DNA from: Prevotella sp. oral taxon 299 str. F0039
GTDB taxonomy: Bacteria > Bacteroidota > Bacteroidia > Bacteroidales > Bacteroidaceae
Direction: 5' to 3'
DNA length: 64,000 nucleotides
NCBI RefSeq assembly: GCF_000163055.2
Contig: NC_022111.1
Coordinates: 868,001-932,000 of the forward strand
Below are positions 8,353 to 17,385 of the stretch, piece by piece. Every line of letters starts with the position of its first letter. Position 1 is the stretch's first letter. The position numbers were made by a program, and so were the translations under genes. Below the pieces are notes generated by a model. It did no database searches, had not been told where the DNA came from, and saw only the letters and a program-made list of their open reading frames with translations.

Positions 8353-10965
8353 TTATATTCTTTCTAATAAAGAGGCTTTAATCCAACCGCTTCTACCATC
8401 TGGTAAGCTTACTTCGAACCAATTCTTTATATCTGAATCAACTATCTTTACTTTTGTACCTTCGTGCAAAATAATTTCTGTTTTAGCAGAATTGTTAGGC
8501 GTTTTAAATACTTCTGCCTTTGAACTCATTACTATTGCCTCATTATGTTCGCTTAACTTTCTTTTTTGTTGGTAAGCAAAGAGATTTGATAAGATAAATA
8601 ATACAACAGAAAGCATTGCTATTGTAAAACTAATCTTTTGAAATTTAAGCGATGAAACATAGCGATATATTAGGAAAGTAGCAACAAACAAGCATAAAGC
8701 TACTAATGATAAAATAGCCCACCCAGTTGTAGTTACTGCATTAATAACACTATAATAGAATGAAACTAAAGGCGCTTGGCTCTCAGGTACGAAGTTATCT
8801 ACCAATTTAGAATTTACAAATTGTAAGTTTGCTCGTATGCCTTTGTCATTTGGAGACAAGTGAAGTGCACGCTCATAGTTTAATACTGCTAACGCAAGAT
8901 TATTGGTTTTATAATATGCATTGGCAAGATTATAATGTAATGTCGCAGATTCTCCCACCTTCAAAAGCTCTTGATACGCTTTAATGGCTTGTGTATAAAT
9001 TCCCTTTTGATAATTGGTATCAGCAGAATCTTTTATACTTTCAATTTTAGTATTTGAGATGTTTGCAGCTTGAACCTTCACATCTACAAATGAAAGAGCA
9101 AACAGCTGTAATCCTAAGAATAATAGAATAGCTTTTAAAGCTGTTGAGTTTGATTTCTTATTGCTTATGGCATCATCAATATTAACGATGGCATCTGATG
9201 CGTATTCGTATGTCTTTGTCATATTTCCTTTTTTATCTCCAGGTGCAAAGCGTGCGTATTCACATTCATCTAAAGCCTTTATAAATAGTATAATCGCATT
9301 CTCATTCACTCCTAATGAAGAGAGTTTGTCGATAATATTATCACGAGTTAGCATCTCTATAGGCATATTGAGCTTATTACCAACATATTCCCAAAGAGCT
9401 TTTAGCACTTCATCATAGAATGCATTAGCATCTTCTTTTTGTAGGAGAGTTCTAGCTTTCTTTAAACGTTTAGCTGCTTCTTTACTTGCTCTCTTATGCT
9501 TTTGTCCTAAAACATCAAGACTATTGATTTGTTGTTTTCTTAAGAATAAGAATGCAACAACAAAGATTAGAAAGGCAAATCCATGCAGACTATAGAATAA
9601 AGGACTAGCCCAGAAAGGTTGCTCTGATTGAAAATCGCTTATATTTCCCTTTCTTATTCCTTGAATATCTGTTAGTTTTTCAGCATCAAAGCTCTCTATA
9701 CGACTTCTACTTTCTGCACCTTTCTCTACCTTTATATTTAAAGGTGTAGTTTGAATTGTCTTATAATTCTTGACTGCAGTGTCGTAATAAACAAAAGGAA
9801 TGGCTCCAATGGTGTAGTTTCCTTGATTTCTTGGGACTAATATGTACTCATAAATCATTTGTCCCTCGACTCCTCTTGATGTTACTTTTGTCTTATCTAT
9901 AATCTTAGGGTCATACTTATCAAAGTCTTTTGGCAAGTCGAATACAGGCTGTTTCAAGAGTTTTAAGTTTCCAACTCCATCAACAACCACTCGTAAAACA
10001 ACTGCATCTCCACTCTTTACCACTTTCTTATCTAAAGAAGAAGATATTGTAAACGAACCAACTCCACCCGAAAAGTTTGCAGGTTTGTTAGGTAATGGAA
10101 GAACAGTAATAGATAATGATGGGGCTTTTATTGCCTTTTTTATCTCTGTATAGTTCGCTCCTCCATTCAAGAAGGCCTCCATTGGATCTAAGTTGTCAAT
10201 TCTTTGTACCAAAGTTCCGTTATAGGTAATAGATGGAATCTCTAGTTTTCCAGTCACTTGAGGGAACATTACATATTGACTCCATGTCACACAGCGATAG
10301 TTTTTACCATTAACCCTCTCTACATGGAAGCTCTTTTGCTGTGGAAGAGGAATCTCTTGAGTATGGAAACCCGTAAGTTCCGGCATCTTTCCTTCTAACT
10401 GTGTTAGATCAAGAAGGGTATAAACTTTATACGTTAGCAATATAGGTTGCTGCTCATAAACGGTATTCTTGTCTGCACTTACTCTGATAAATAAGTCTTT
10501 GTCAGTTACTTTACCAGCAGTTCTTCGTGGTGTTGTCTCTTCATCATAATCATTATGCATGTTAGGGGCACCAGAATTGCGAGTTGAAGTACCACTAACC
10601 ACAATTGCAACAGGTTTTGAATGAATTGTTTTCGTTGACAAAGTTGCAGTTGAAGGACTTATAGTATAGCTTCCATTCTTTGCTGCATATAGTGTATAAG
10701 TATAAGTTACAGAAGATGAACTACTTACCTTTCCATTGATATTTTGTATACTTGACTGCATAGAAGTATACGGACCAGTTATAAGTTCAAGTCCATTTGG
10801 AATTGTACCAATCTTAAAACCATTTACATCTTGAGTAGAAATGGTAAAAGATACACGAAAGTTTTCTCCCGCTTTTACCTGTCTTGGTGCTGAAACTTGA
10901 ATTGTTTGCGCCAAAACAAGCTGTTCTATTAATGATATAAAGATAAATAATAATAATCTCTTCAT
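8353..10965 (-). CDS. batD: BatD-BatE fusion protein (aerotolerance operon)
   Basis: 870 residues. A signal peptide (MKRLLLFIFISLIEQLVLAQ) is followed by tandem Ig-like BatD repeats in the periplasm, a transmembrane helix near 455-475, and a cytoplasmic helical segment. At 609-630 there is a second hydrophobic stretch (ALKAILLFLGLQLFALSF) ending in an AxA-like site, resembling a leftover signal peptide. After it come TPR repeats (about 643-730), two transmembrane helices (about 742-800) and a C-terminal SH3 domain (about 809-870, ending GRSGWIKASLLERI), which is the layout of BatE. In Bacteroides the two are separate genes; here they are one frame. Probably works with the vWA proteins BatA/BatB in envelope stress or oxygen tolerance; the molecular role is unknown. 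Confidence 0.85.
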   Translation of the reverse strand: MKRLLLFIFISLIEQLVLAQTIQVSAPRQVKAGENFRVSFTISTQDVNGFKIGTIPNGLELITGPYTSMQSSIQNINGKVSSSSSVTYTYTLYAAKNGSYTISPSTATLSTKTIHSKPVAIVVSGTSTRNSGAPNMHNDYDEETTPRRTAGKVTDKDLFIRVSADKNTVYEQQPILLTYKVYTLLDLTQLEGKMPELTGFHTQEIPLPQQKSFHVERVNGKNYRCVTWSQYVMFPQVTGKLEIPSITYNGTLVQRIDNLDPMEAFLNGGANYTEIKKAIKAPSLSITVLPLPNKPANFSGGVGSFTISSSLDKKVVKSGDAVVLRVVVDGVGNLKLLKQPVFDLPKDFDKYDPKIIDKTKVTSRGVEGQMIYEYILVPRNQGNYTIGAIPFVYYDTAVKNYKTIQTTPLNIKVEKGAESRSRIESFDAEKLTDIQGIRKGNISDFQSEQPFWASPLFYSLHGFAFLIFVVAFLFLRKQQINSLDVLGQKHKRASKEAAKRLKKARTLLQKEDANAFYDEVLKALWEYVGNKLNMPIEMLTRDNIIDKLSSLGVNENAIILFIKALDECEYARFAPGDKKGNMTKTYEYASDAIVNIDDAISNKKSNSTALKAILLFLGLQLFALSFVDVKVQAANISNTKIESIKDSADTNYQKGIYTQAIKAYQELLKVGESATLHYNLANAYYKTNNLALAVLNYERALHLSPNDKGIRANLQFVNSKLVDNFVPESQAPLVSFYYSVINAVTTTGWAILSLVALCLFVATFLIYRYVSSLKFQKISFTIAMLSVVLFILSNLFAYQQKRKLSEHNEAIVMSSKAEVFKTPNNSAKTEIILHEGTKVKIVDSDIKNWFEVSLPDGRSGWIKASLLERI

Positions 10966-10997
10966 ATAACTAAAAATACCTTATTTCAAATATATTA

Positions 10998-11693
10998 TTA
11001 CCAATTACGTTCTAACTTTCTTGTCGAAGATTGACGCATTGCTTTCTTTAATCTATCTTGTGTCTCCTTTTCTTTCTGCATAGCAGCATTCAATAGTTGC
11101 TCAGCATTATCTTTACTCATTTGCTCTTTGGGCTGCTGCTGCTGATTGTTTTGCTGCTTATCTTTATCGTCTTTTTGATCTTTTTTCTGTTGCTCTTTAT
11201 TCTTATTATCTTTGTCCTTGTTGTTCTTATTCTGCTGATTTTTATCGTTATTATTATTATTTTGGTTCTTTAGCTGTCGTTTACACAACTCCAAATTATA
11301 ACGAGTTTCATTATCAGAAGGATTGTTTCTTAGACTTTCTTTGTATGCTTCTATGGCCTCAGAGAATAACTGTTTCTTTTGACATATTACTCCAATATTA
11401 TGAAATGCCATAGCTCTTCTCTTGGGATTAGTTTCTATTTTAGAAGCATTTTCAAATTGAACAACAGCCGAAGAGTCTTTTTGTTGAGCCATAAAAGCAC
11501 AACCTAAATTATAAATAGCTTGTGGATTACGACCATTTTTAGCAGTAGCTTTACGATAGTCAACTTCTGCTTGTACATAATTCTGTTGACGAAAGGCTTT
11601 GTTTCCCTTCCTAATATCTTTACGTTCATTTTGCGCTTGAATAGTAGAAACAAACAAAAGAACGAGAAATGTTATAATTATTCTATATCTCAT
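10998..11693 (-). CDS. batC: BatC, TPR protein of the aerotolerance operon
   Basis: 231 residues. Signal peptide (MRYRIIITFLVLLFVSTIQAQ), then three TPR units (about 30-140, for example NPQAIYNLGCAFMAQQ and KRRAMAFHNIGVICQK), then a low-complexity tail rich in Asn, Gln, Lys and Asp (about 145-200) and a short basic C-terminus. TPRs imply a periplasmic protein-binding role beside BatA, BatB and BatD. Its ATG overlaps the batB stop by one base, indicating coupling. Confidence 0.82.
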   Translation of the reverse strand: MRYRIIITFLVLLFVSTIQAQNERKDIRKGNKAFRQQNYVQAEVDYRKATAKNGRNPQAIYNLGCAFMAQQKDSSAVVQFENASKIETNPKRRAMAFHNIGVICQKKQLFSEAIEAYKESLRNNPSDNETRYNLELCKRQLKNQNNNNNDKNQQNKNNKDKDNKNKEQQKKDQKDDKDKQQNNQQQQPKEQMSKDNAEQLLNAAMQKEKETQDRLKKAMRQSSTRKLERNW

Positions 11694-12712
11694 TATCTCT
11701 TAAATAAATTGAATCGCTTAAATAATGGATTTTTACGTTCTAACAAACACACCTCTATTAACAATAGAATAAATGACAAGAGGGCAACGATTTGGAATTG
11801 CTCATTATACTCAGAATAAACAACAGCATCTGAATCACCCTTTTGAAGCTTGGACAATTCATTATTTAATTGCTCTTGTGCCAAGCTAGTATTATCAATA
11901 TGAATATAGGTTCCACTACCTGCTTGAGCAATTTCTTTGCACATATTCTCATTTAAAGCAGTCATAACCGTCTGCCCGTGATTATCTTTTAAATATTCAC
12001 CATTACCTAATGGGATTGGAGCACCTTTACTATCGCCTACCCCAAGTATAAAAACATTAACTCCTTTTTCCTTTGCTTCCTTCACAGCTTCTAATGCTCC
12101 GCCTTCATTATCCTCTCCGTCTGTAATAAGAATAATAGCCTTTCCTACGCCTTTTTGTTGTGTGAAAGAACTAAGAGAGACTCTAATTGCACGAGCAATG
12201 TCTGTTCCTTGTGCTGAAATTAGATTGGGAGTAATATCGCTTAAGAACATCTTTGCAGACACATAGTCGCTTGTTATTGGCAATTGCACATAAGCTTCTC
12301 CAGCAAAAACTACCAATCCAATCTTATCATTGATAAAACTATTGATAAGATTCTCTATCATTAGCTTACTTTTATCTAACCTAGAAGGTTGCACGTCTTG
12401 TGCTAACATAGAGTTACTTATATCTAATGCAATAATAGCCTCAATGCCATTGCGTTTCTCATGTGATATTTTTGAGCCAAACTGTGGACGTGCTAAAGCC
12501 AATATCAATGAAGATAAAGCTGTAATAAGCAATAAGAACTTCACCCAAGGACGAAATCTTGACACATCAGGCATAAGCTCTTTCAGTAAAGTTGGATTGC
12601 CAATACGACTTAAATTCTTACGTTGAACATACCACATCATTATCTTTATGATAATCAAGATAGGTATAATCAGCAACAGCCACAAGTATATAGGGTTTTC
12701 AAATCTAAACAT
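11693..12712 (-). CDS. batB: BatB, von Willebrand factor A membrane protein
   Basis: 339 residues. Two N-terminal membrane helices (about 8-28 and 57-75), a vWA domain with the metal-binding MIDAS motif DISNS at 97-101 and the later ITDGEDNEGG, then a C-terminal membrane helix (about 310-328). The vWA domain should face the periplasm or cytoplasm as a metal-dependent protein-binding module; in Bacteroides fragilis the bat operon was linked to aerotolerance. It is paralogous to the next gene upstream, batA, sharing the SMLAxDxxPxR segment. Confidence 0.88.
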   Translation of the reverse strand: MFRFENPIYLWLLLIIPILIIIKIMMWYVQRKNLSRIGNPTLLKELMPDVSRFRPWVKFLLLITALSSLILALARPQFGSKISHEKRNGIEAIIALDISNSMLAQDVQPSRLDKSKLMIENLINSFINDKIGLVVFAGEAYVQLPITSDYVSAKMFLSDITPNLISAQGTDIARAIRVSLSSFTQQKGVGKAIILITDGEDNEGGALEAVKEAKEKGVNVFILGVGDSKGAPIPLGNGEYLKDNHGQTVMTALNENMCKEIAQAGSGTYIHIDNTSLAQEQLNNELSKLQKGDSDAVVYSEYNEQFQIVALLSFILLLIEVCLLERKNPLFKRFNLFKR

Positions 12713-12746
12713 CTTATCTATGAAAATTATTTATCTACCTTTAATA

Positions 12747-13745
12747 TTAAGGTATTCTACGTAGAATTGTCAATCGAAGTAAGATTTCTAACAATAAAGA
12801 TAGAATTGCAATTAGAGCGAAAGGCTCATAGGCTTCATATCTTTTTGAGAACTTCTTCACGTCCATTTTTGTCTTCTCTAATCTGTCAATATCGTTATAG
12901 ATCTCTTTTAATTCAGCATTGTTGGTTGCTCTATAAAAGCCACCATCAGTACTTTGAGCTATATCTTTCAATGTCTTTGTATCTATTTCTGCAGGAACAT
13001 TAACATATTGTGTTGTTCCTCCCACCGTTACAGGATAAGGAGCGACAGTGTTTGTGCCTACACCTATGGTATAAACACGTATTCCTAAGCTCTTAGCTAT
13101 CTGTGCTGCAGTAAGCGGAGAGATATCTCCCATGTTGTTAGAGCCATCAGTTAATAAGATAATAACTTTACTCTTAGCTTTTGACTCTTTTAATCTTGAA
13201 ACCGCATTGGCCAATCCCATGCCCACAGCAGTACCGTCAGCAATAAGTCCTCTCGAAGCAATATCAGTACGAACTCCTTGCAATAGGTTTAATAAAGAAG
13301 CATGGTCGGTTGTCATGGGGCATTGTGTAAATGCTTCACCAGCAAATATTGTCAATCCAATATTATCGTTTGCTCTATCTGAAATGAACTCCGCAGCTAC
13401 CTTTTTCGCAGCTTCCATTCTGTTAGGTTTAAGGTCTTCTGCAAGCATTGATGTAGAAACGTCCATTGCCAGCATAATATCTATACCCTCAACAGATTTA
13501 TTTCCCCATGAATTATGGGTCTGTGGGCGAGCCAGAATAATAACAATACAGATGAAAGTCACTATTCTTAAGAAAACAGGAAGATGCAAAATACGCATTC
13601 TCCAGCTTTTCTTTATAGAGTTATAAGCATATGTATCGCTCATTGTGAATGTTGGCTCACTCCTTTTACGATAAAGGATATACCACAACAAATAAGGTAT
13701 AAGCAACAATAAGAGCAATAAATATTCTTTATTTACTAATTCCAT
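12747..13745 (-). CDS. batA: BatA, von Willebrand factor A membrane protein
   Basis: 332 residues with the same architecture as BatB: two N-terminal membrane helices (about 8-26 and 57-73), vWA domain with MIDAS DVSTS at 95-99 and LLTDGSNNMGD, and a C-terminal helix. The tandem BatA-BatB pair is a hallmark of the operon. MoxR-type ATPases are thought to act on vWA partners, and moxR heads this cluster. It starts 5 bp after the preceding gene. Confidence 0.88.
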   Translation of the reverse strand: MELVNKEYLLLLLLLIPYLLWYILYRKRSEPTFTMSDTYAYNSIKKSWRMRILHLPVFLRIVTFICIVIILARPQTHNSWGNKSVEGIDIMLAMDVSTSMLAEDLKPNRMEAAKKVAAEFISDRANDNIGLTIFAGEAFTQCPMTTDHASLLNLLQGVRTDIASRGLIADGTAVGMGLANAVSRLKESKAKSKVIILLTDGSNNMGDISPLTAAQIAKSLGIRVYTIGVGTNTVAPYPVTVGGTTQYVNVPAEIDTKTLKDIAQSTDGGFYRATNNAELKEIYNDIDRLEKTKMDVKKFSKRYEAYEPFALIAILSLLLEILLRLTILRRIP

Positions 13746-13750
13746 GTTTC

Positions 13751-14821
13751 TTAAAATAATAATTGCAATAAGCTATTTACGATATAGACAAACAAGACAA
13801 CCACCACAATAATAGATCCTACAAGGCCTACTTGCATTGCTGTTCGTTGTTTCTTGCTGCGTTCATCGTTTTCTGTTAACTTTGGAACGATACGCTCTTC
13901 TATTGGCATATCACTCATTTTGGTGTTATCAATAAAGTGTATTGCATTCACTAAATTGAGGTCATTCTCATTGATTTGTGCCGAATACTTAGCAAATTTC
14001 ACAAGGTCGGCTGTTTCAAAGAGTTCTTTTAATTCTAATAACATCTGGTTATCACCCTCATTCTGAAGATGTTCTATAATCTCAGAAGTAGTCATTTCCA
14101 TAGCATTAAAGCCAAAACGTTCCTCTATATAGAGACGAAGTGTATCAGTAAGCTGTGTGTAATATTCTTTTTGATTAGATGAAATAGTTAGCTTATCTTG
14201 CTTTATCTTTTCTATCTTTATCAACGCTTTTTTATGAGGAGGAAGATGTTTAACCACCTTTACACGCACAATTATTGGCTTATTCTGCTTTAAGCGCACC
14301 CATAAATAAATACTTACAACAAGTAAAAAAAACAATAACATACTACACCAAAACATTTCTTTCCAATCATTCCACGAGAATGGGTTGTCTTGAACGTCCT
14401 TAGGTGGGTAAAATTGGTTAAGATGTAGGGTATCAACGTCTACAGTAATAACTTTTAATGCCAATGAATTAGTTGTGTATTTCTTATCATTTACTTTTAT
14501 CCAAAATGACGGAATAGGATATAATTTCTCATCAAAACTCGTTAAAGTAAGCCTCTTCGACACTTTAATAAGATTATCTTCTAATTGTGTCGTATCCGCT
14601 TTTTCAACATGCAACAATTCTAATCCTGGAACAACATAATGAGCTTCTTTCAATGGTTGAAATTCTATTTTGTCGCTATTCTTGGCAGTTACACTTAGAA
14701 TTACATGTGCCTGCTCTCCTATAAGTATTGCAATAGAATCAATAAAAGCATCTATTTTAACTTGAGCAGTTGCCCCTATTGCACTAAATATCAATATTAT
14801 AAATAATAAATATTTTTTCAT
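13751..14821 (-). CDS. BatD-like accessory membrane protein of the Bat cluster
   Basis: 356 residues. Signal peptide (MKKYLLFIILIFSAIGATAQ), a periplasmic domain of about 130 residues resembling one BatD repeat, a membrane helix near 157-175, a cytoplasmic region with a helical segment (YYTQLTDTLRLYIEERFGFN, then MEMTTSEIIEHL), and a final membrane helix (about 330-350). The helical segment resembles DUF4381-type proteins, which sit between DUF58 and vWA genes in many moxR clusters; that family label is from memory of gene order and is tentative. No catalytic motif seen. Confidence 0.65.
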   Translation of the reverse strand: MKKYLLFIILIFSAIGATAQVKIDAFIDSIAILIGEQAHVILSVTAKNSDKIEFQPLKEAHYVVPGLELLHVEKADTTQLEDNLIKVSKRLTLTSFDEKLYPIPSFWIKVNDKKYTTNSLALKVITVDVDTLHLNQFYPPKDVQDNPFSWNDWKEMFWCSMLLFFLLVVSIYLWVRLKQNKPIIVRVKVVKHLPPHKKALIKIEKIKQDKLTISSNQKEYYTQLTDTLRLYIEERFGFNAMEMTTSEIIEHLQNEGDNQMLLELKELFETADLVKFAKYSAQINENDLNLVNAIHFIDNTKMSDMPIEERIVPKLTENDERSKKQRTAMQVGLVGSIIVVVVLFVYIVNSLLQLLF

Positions 14822-14842
14822 CTTGGATTTATTAAGATATCC

Positions 14843-15712
14843 CTAGCCTCTTTTCTTGAATAAGATTAAGAGTGCTTTTACATAATCTTCGTTTGTTGCA
14901 ATTGATGCCCAATCAACCTTGTTCTTTGCAAATACATCTTGAAGCGCCTCTTGTCTGTCTGTCCAATATTGCTTATGAGCCTTTTGGACGGCTTTTGAAG
15001 TAGTATCAATAATCATCTCATGATCCGTTTCTGCATCTTTTACCTTCATCAAACCTACATCGGGAAGCTTCTTTGCACATTGGTCGTATACCTGTAGTGC
15101 TACTAAGTCGTGTTTTGAACGAGCCACTTGTAACTGGCGTGAGAAAGATTCTTGTGTATAAAAGTCGCTCAAAATAAAGGCAGTACAGTGTCTTTTTACA
15201 ATCTTTGTAAGATATTCTAGTGGTACAGAAAGATTGGTTTTCTTACTTTTAGATTCAAAGTTAAGCATCTCTCGTATGATGTATAAGATATGCTTTCTCC
15301 CTTTTTGAGGTGGAATATATTTTTCTATCCTGTCTGAAAAGAAAATAACTCCAATCTTATCATTATTCTGTATTGCACTAAAAGCAATGGTAGCAGCAAT
15401 TTCAGTAGCCATGTCTCGTTTGAACATACCTGTTGTTCCGAAATCTAAAGAGCCCGAGACGTCTACCAAAAGCATAACAGTTAGTTCTCGTTCTTCTTCA
15501 AACACCTTTATATAGGGTTTATGAAAGCGAGCTGTTACATTCCAATCAATATCTCGAACATCATCTCCAAACTGGTATTCACGCACCTCAGAGAAAGCCA
15601 TTCCACGTCCTTTAAACATAGAATGATATTGACCAGCAAAAATATTTTGGCTCAGTTCACGAGTTTTTATCTCTATTCTGCGAACCTTTTGCAATAAATC
15701 TGAAGTATCCAT
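14843..15712 (-). CDS. DUF58 domain protein
   Basis: 289 residues, cytoplasmic. Contains the DUF58 core GDDVRDIDWNVTARF at about 49-63 followed by a vWA-like fold with DVSGS at 84-88. These proteins are regular partners of MoxR ATPases; the vWA-like part likely binds a metal and a protein ligand. The ATG overlaps the moxR stop by one base (15712), so translation is coupled. Specific function is unknown. Confidence 0.85.
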   Translation of the reverse strand: MDTSDLLQKVRRIEIKTRELSQNIFAGQYHSMFKGRGMAFSEVREYQFGDDVRDIDWNVTARFHKPYIKVFEEERELTVMLLVDVSGSLDFGTTGMFKRDMATEIAATIAFSAIQNNDKIGVIFFSDRIEKYIPPQKGRKHILYIIREMLNFESKSKKTNLSVPLEYLTKIVKRHCTAFILSDFYTQESFSRQLQVARSKHDLVALQVYDQCAKKLPDVGLMKVKDAETDHEMIIDTTSKAVQKAHKQYWTDRQEALQDVFAKNKVDWASIATNEDYVKALLILFKKRG

Positions 15713-16707
15713 TAAGGAACCTCCACTCTATTAATTATTCTACTTATAATTTCTTCACTTGTTACATTCATTGCTTCGGCTTCATAAGAAAGACCAATTC
15801 TATGACGCATTACATCGTGAACAATTGCTCTTACATCTTCAGGAATTACATACCCACGACGTTTAATAAATGCGTATGCACGAGCAGCCTTTGCCAAATT
15901 GATACTAGCACGTGGCGATCCACCATATGTTATCATATTCTTTAAATCATCTAAGCCATACTTTTCAGGATAACGAGTGGCGAAAACGATATCGGCAATA
16001 TATTGTTCTATCTTTTCATCGATATATACTTCTTTCACAACTTTACGTGCATTGAGAATTTCTTGCACTATAGTAACAGGGGTAACTGTAGGTAAACTTT
16101 CTTGGAGATTTTCTCTTATAATAAGTTTCTCTTCTTCTATTGTAGGATAATCTATCACCACTTTAAGCATAAAACGATCGACCTGAGCTTCTGGCAACTG
16201 GTAAGTACCTTCTTGCTCTATTGGGTTTTGAGTTGCCATCACCAAGAAAGGGTTAGGTAAAGCAAAAGTTTGCTCGCCAATTGTTACTTGATGTTCTTGC
16301 ATTGCTTCTAACAATGCACTCTGAACTTTGGCAGGAGCACGATTTATTTCGTCTGCTAATACAAAGTTTGCAAATACAGGTCCTTTTTTAACTTGGAACT
16401 TCTCGTCTTTTTGAGAGTATATAAGTGTACCGACAACATCAGCTGGAAGCAAGTCTGGAGTAAACTGAATACGACTATAATCGGCATCAATCAATTGTGA
16501 TAAGGTTTTAATGGCTAGTGTTTTTGCCAAACCTGGTACTCCTTCCAACAAGATATGTCCATCACTAAGTAATGATATCAAAAGAGTATCTATTAAGTGT
16601 TTTTGTCCAACTATTACTTTATTCATCCCTGTAACCAAATTGGTTACGAAACCACTCTGCTGTTCTATGAGAACATTTAATTCTCGAATGTCAACTGTTT
16701 GTGCCAT
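15712..16707 (-). CDS. MoxR-family AAA+ ATPase
   Basis: 331 residues. Walker A is GVPGLAKT at 56-63, the MoxR form of the P-loop. Walker B and following read VLADEINRAPAKVQSALLEAMQE, followed by sensor ATQNPIEQEGTYQLPEAQVDRF and the C-terminal lid GGSPRASINLAKAARAYAF. It is a chaperone-like ATPase thought to act on vWA-domain proteins, five of whose likely partners lie directly downstream. It heads the minus-strand run; a weak promoter element is 265 bp upstream and a long leader would follow. Confidence 0.92.
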   Translation of the reverse strand: MAQTVDIRELNVLIEQQSGFVTNLVTGMNKVIVGQKHLIDTLLISLLSDGHILLEGVPGLAKTLAIKTLSQLIDADYSRIQFTPDLLPADVVGTLIYSQKDEKFQVKKGPVFANFVLADEINRAPAKVQSALLEAMQEHQVTIGEQTFALPNPFLVMATQNPIEQEGTYQLPEAQVDRFMLKVVIDYPTIEEEKLIIRENLQESLPTVTPVTIVQEILNARKVVKEVYIDEKIEQYIADIVFATRYPEKYGLDDLKNMITYGGSPRASINLAKAARAYAFIKRRGYVIPEDVRAIVHDVMRHRIGLSYEAEAMNVTSEEIISRIINRVEVP

Positions 16708-16971
16708 TTTTCTTTATTATTTAATATTGTTGCTACCTGGTAAAATAAACGGAAAGCTCCGTATTCCTTTATCCATCTATATTGCAGCCATTTTACTTGT
16801 CTAGGGGCTTGGTGTTAAATTTCAAATTGTAAGCATCATAAAATATGCTTATATTGACAAGAAAGAAGCTATAATGACCAGATAATTTAATGAAATCATA
16901 AGTTTAAGTCTATTTTATCTAACACAGATACCCCAAAAGGTTTTACTGGACAGCCATAATTTAATATGAAG

Positions 16972-16979
16972 CAAAATTA
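16972..16979 (-). promoter_or_regulatory. Possible -7 element upstream of moxR
   Basis: TAATTTTG on the minus strand fits TAnnTTTG. No TTTG box is present at the expected upstream distance, and the leader to moxR would be about 260 nt, so this is a weak call. Confidence 0.3.
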
Positions 16980-17157
16980 CAAAGAATGGCTTGGATATGA
17001 GAAGATTTGCCTATAAATAATATTAAATTATTGCTATTCTGTAAACCTTTTTATTACTTTTATTTTCTTTATCCAAACTTCAATAACATGGGCAATGTGT
17101 ACACCTTTTATCGGATAGCAATAACTACCAATATATTCCAACCTTTATCTACCAAGC

Positions 17158-17208
17158 AAAGAGAGATGCAATTTAGGAAAAATCCTTGTTGCATCTCTCT
17201 TTTTATTT
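17158..17208. terminator. Strong hairpin with plus-strand U-tract
   Basis: Perfect 14-bp arms (17158-17171 and 17189-17202; AAAGAGAGATGCAA and its complement), with an inner AGGA/TCCT pair closing an AAAA loop. The plus strand continues TTATTT, so it resembles an intrinsic terminator for plus-strand transcription, yet no plus-strand gene precedes it. On the minus strand it may serve the kor operon. Confidence 0.5.
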
Positions 17209-17276
17209 CATACTACCCCCCAAACAGCACAGAACCACCTTCTTTGTTATTGTGAAACTTAAAGATATTAATAGCT

Positions 17277-17333
17277 AAAACATTGTTATTACATTCTAAA
17301 AACATTATTTTTTTATAACAATAACAATGTTTT
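17277..17333 (-). terminator. Inverted repeat after korC
   Basis: Perfect 14-bp arms AAAACATTGTTATT (17277-17290) and complement (17320-17333) around a 29-nt loop, about 50 bp downstream of the korC stop. Probably a weak or two-step terminator with the hairpin at 17158. Confidence 0.4.
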
Positions 17334-17385
17334 TACAGACTAATAAGATTCTATATCTCTTAAAATGTTTATTCTCTGTATGCTT

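Larger units (their letters stand above)
16708..17385. other. Intergenic region korC-moxR
   Basis: 678 bp between two minus-strand operons. From the korC side it holds a 14-bp inverted repeat (17277-17333), a strong hairpin with a plus-strand U-tract (17158-17202) and a possible moxR promoter -7 element (16972-16979). In the predicted moxR leader there is a small hairpin (ACGGA/TCCGT, 16748-16762). No credible gene: the open frame on the plus strand at 17007-17255 looks random in composition. Confidence 0.6.

Noticed and set aside
17007..17255. 82-codon open frame on the plus strand between korC and moxR
   Set aside because: Composition is random and Phe/Tyr/Pro-rich, it crosses the hairpin at 17158, and it has no promoter or family resemblance.
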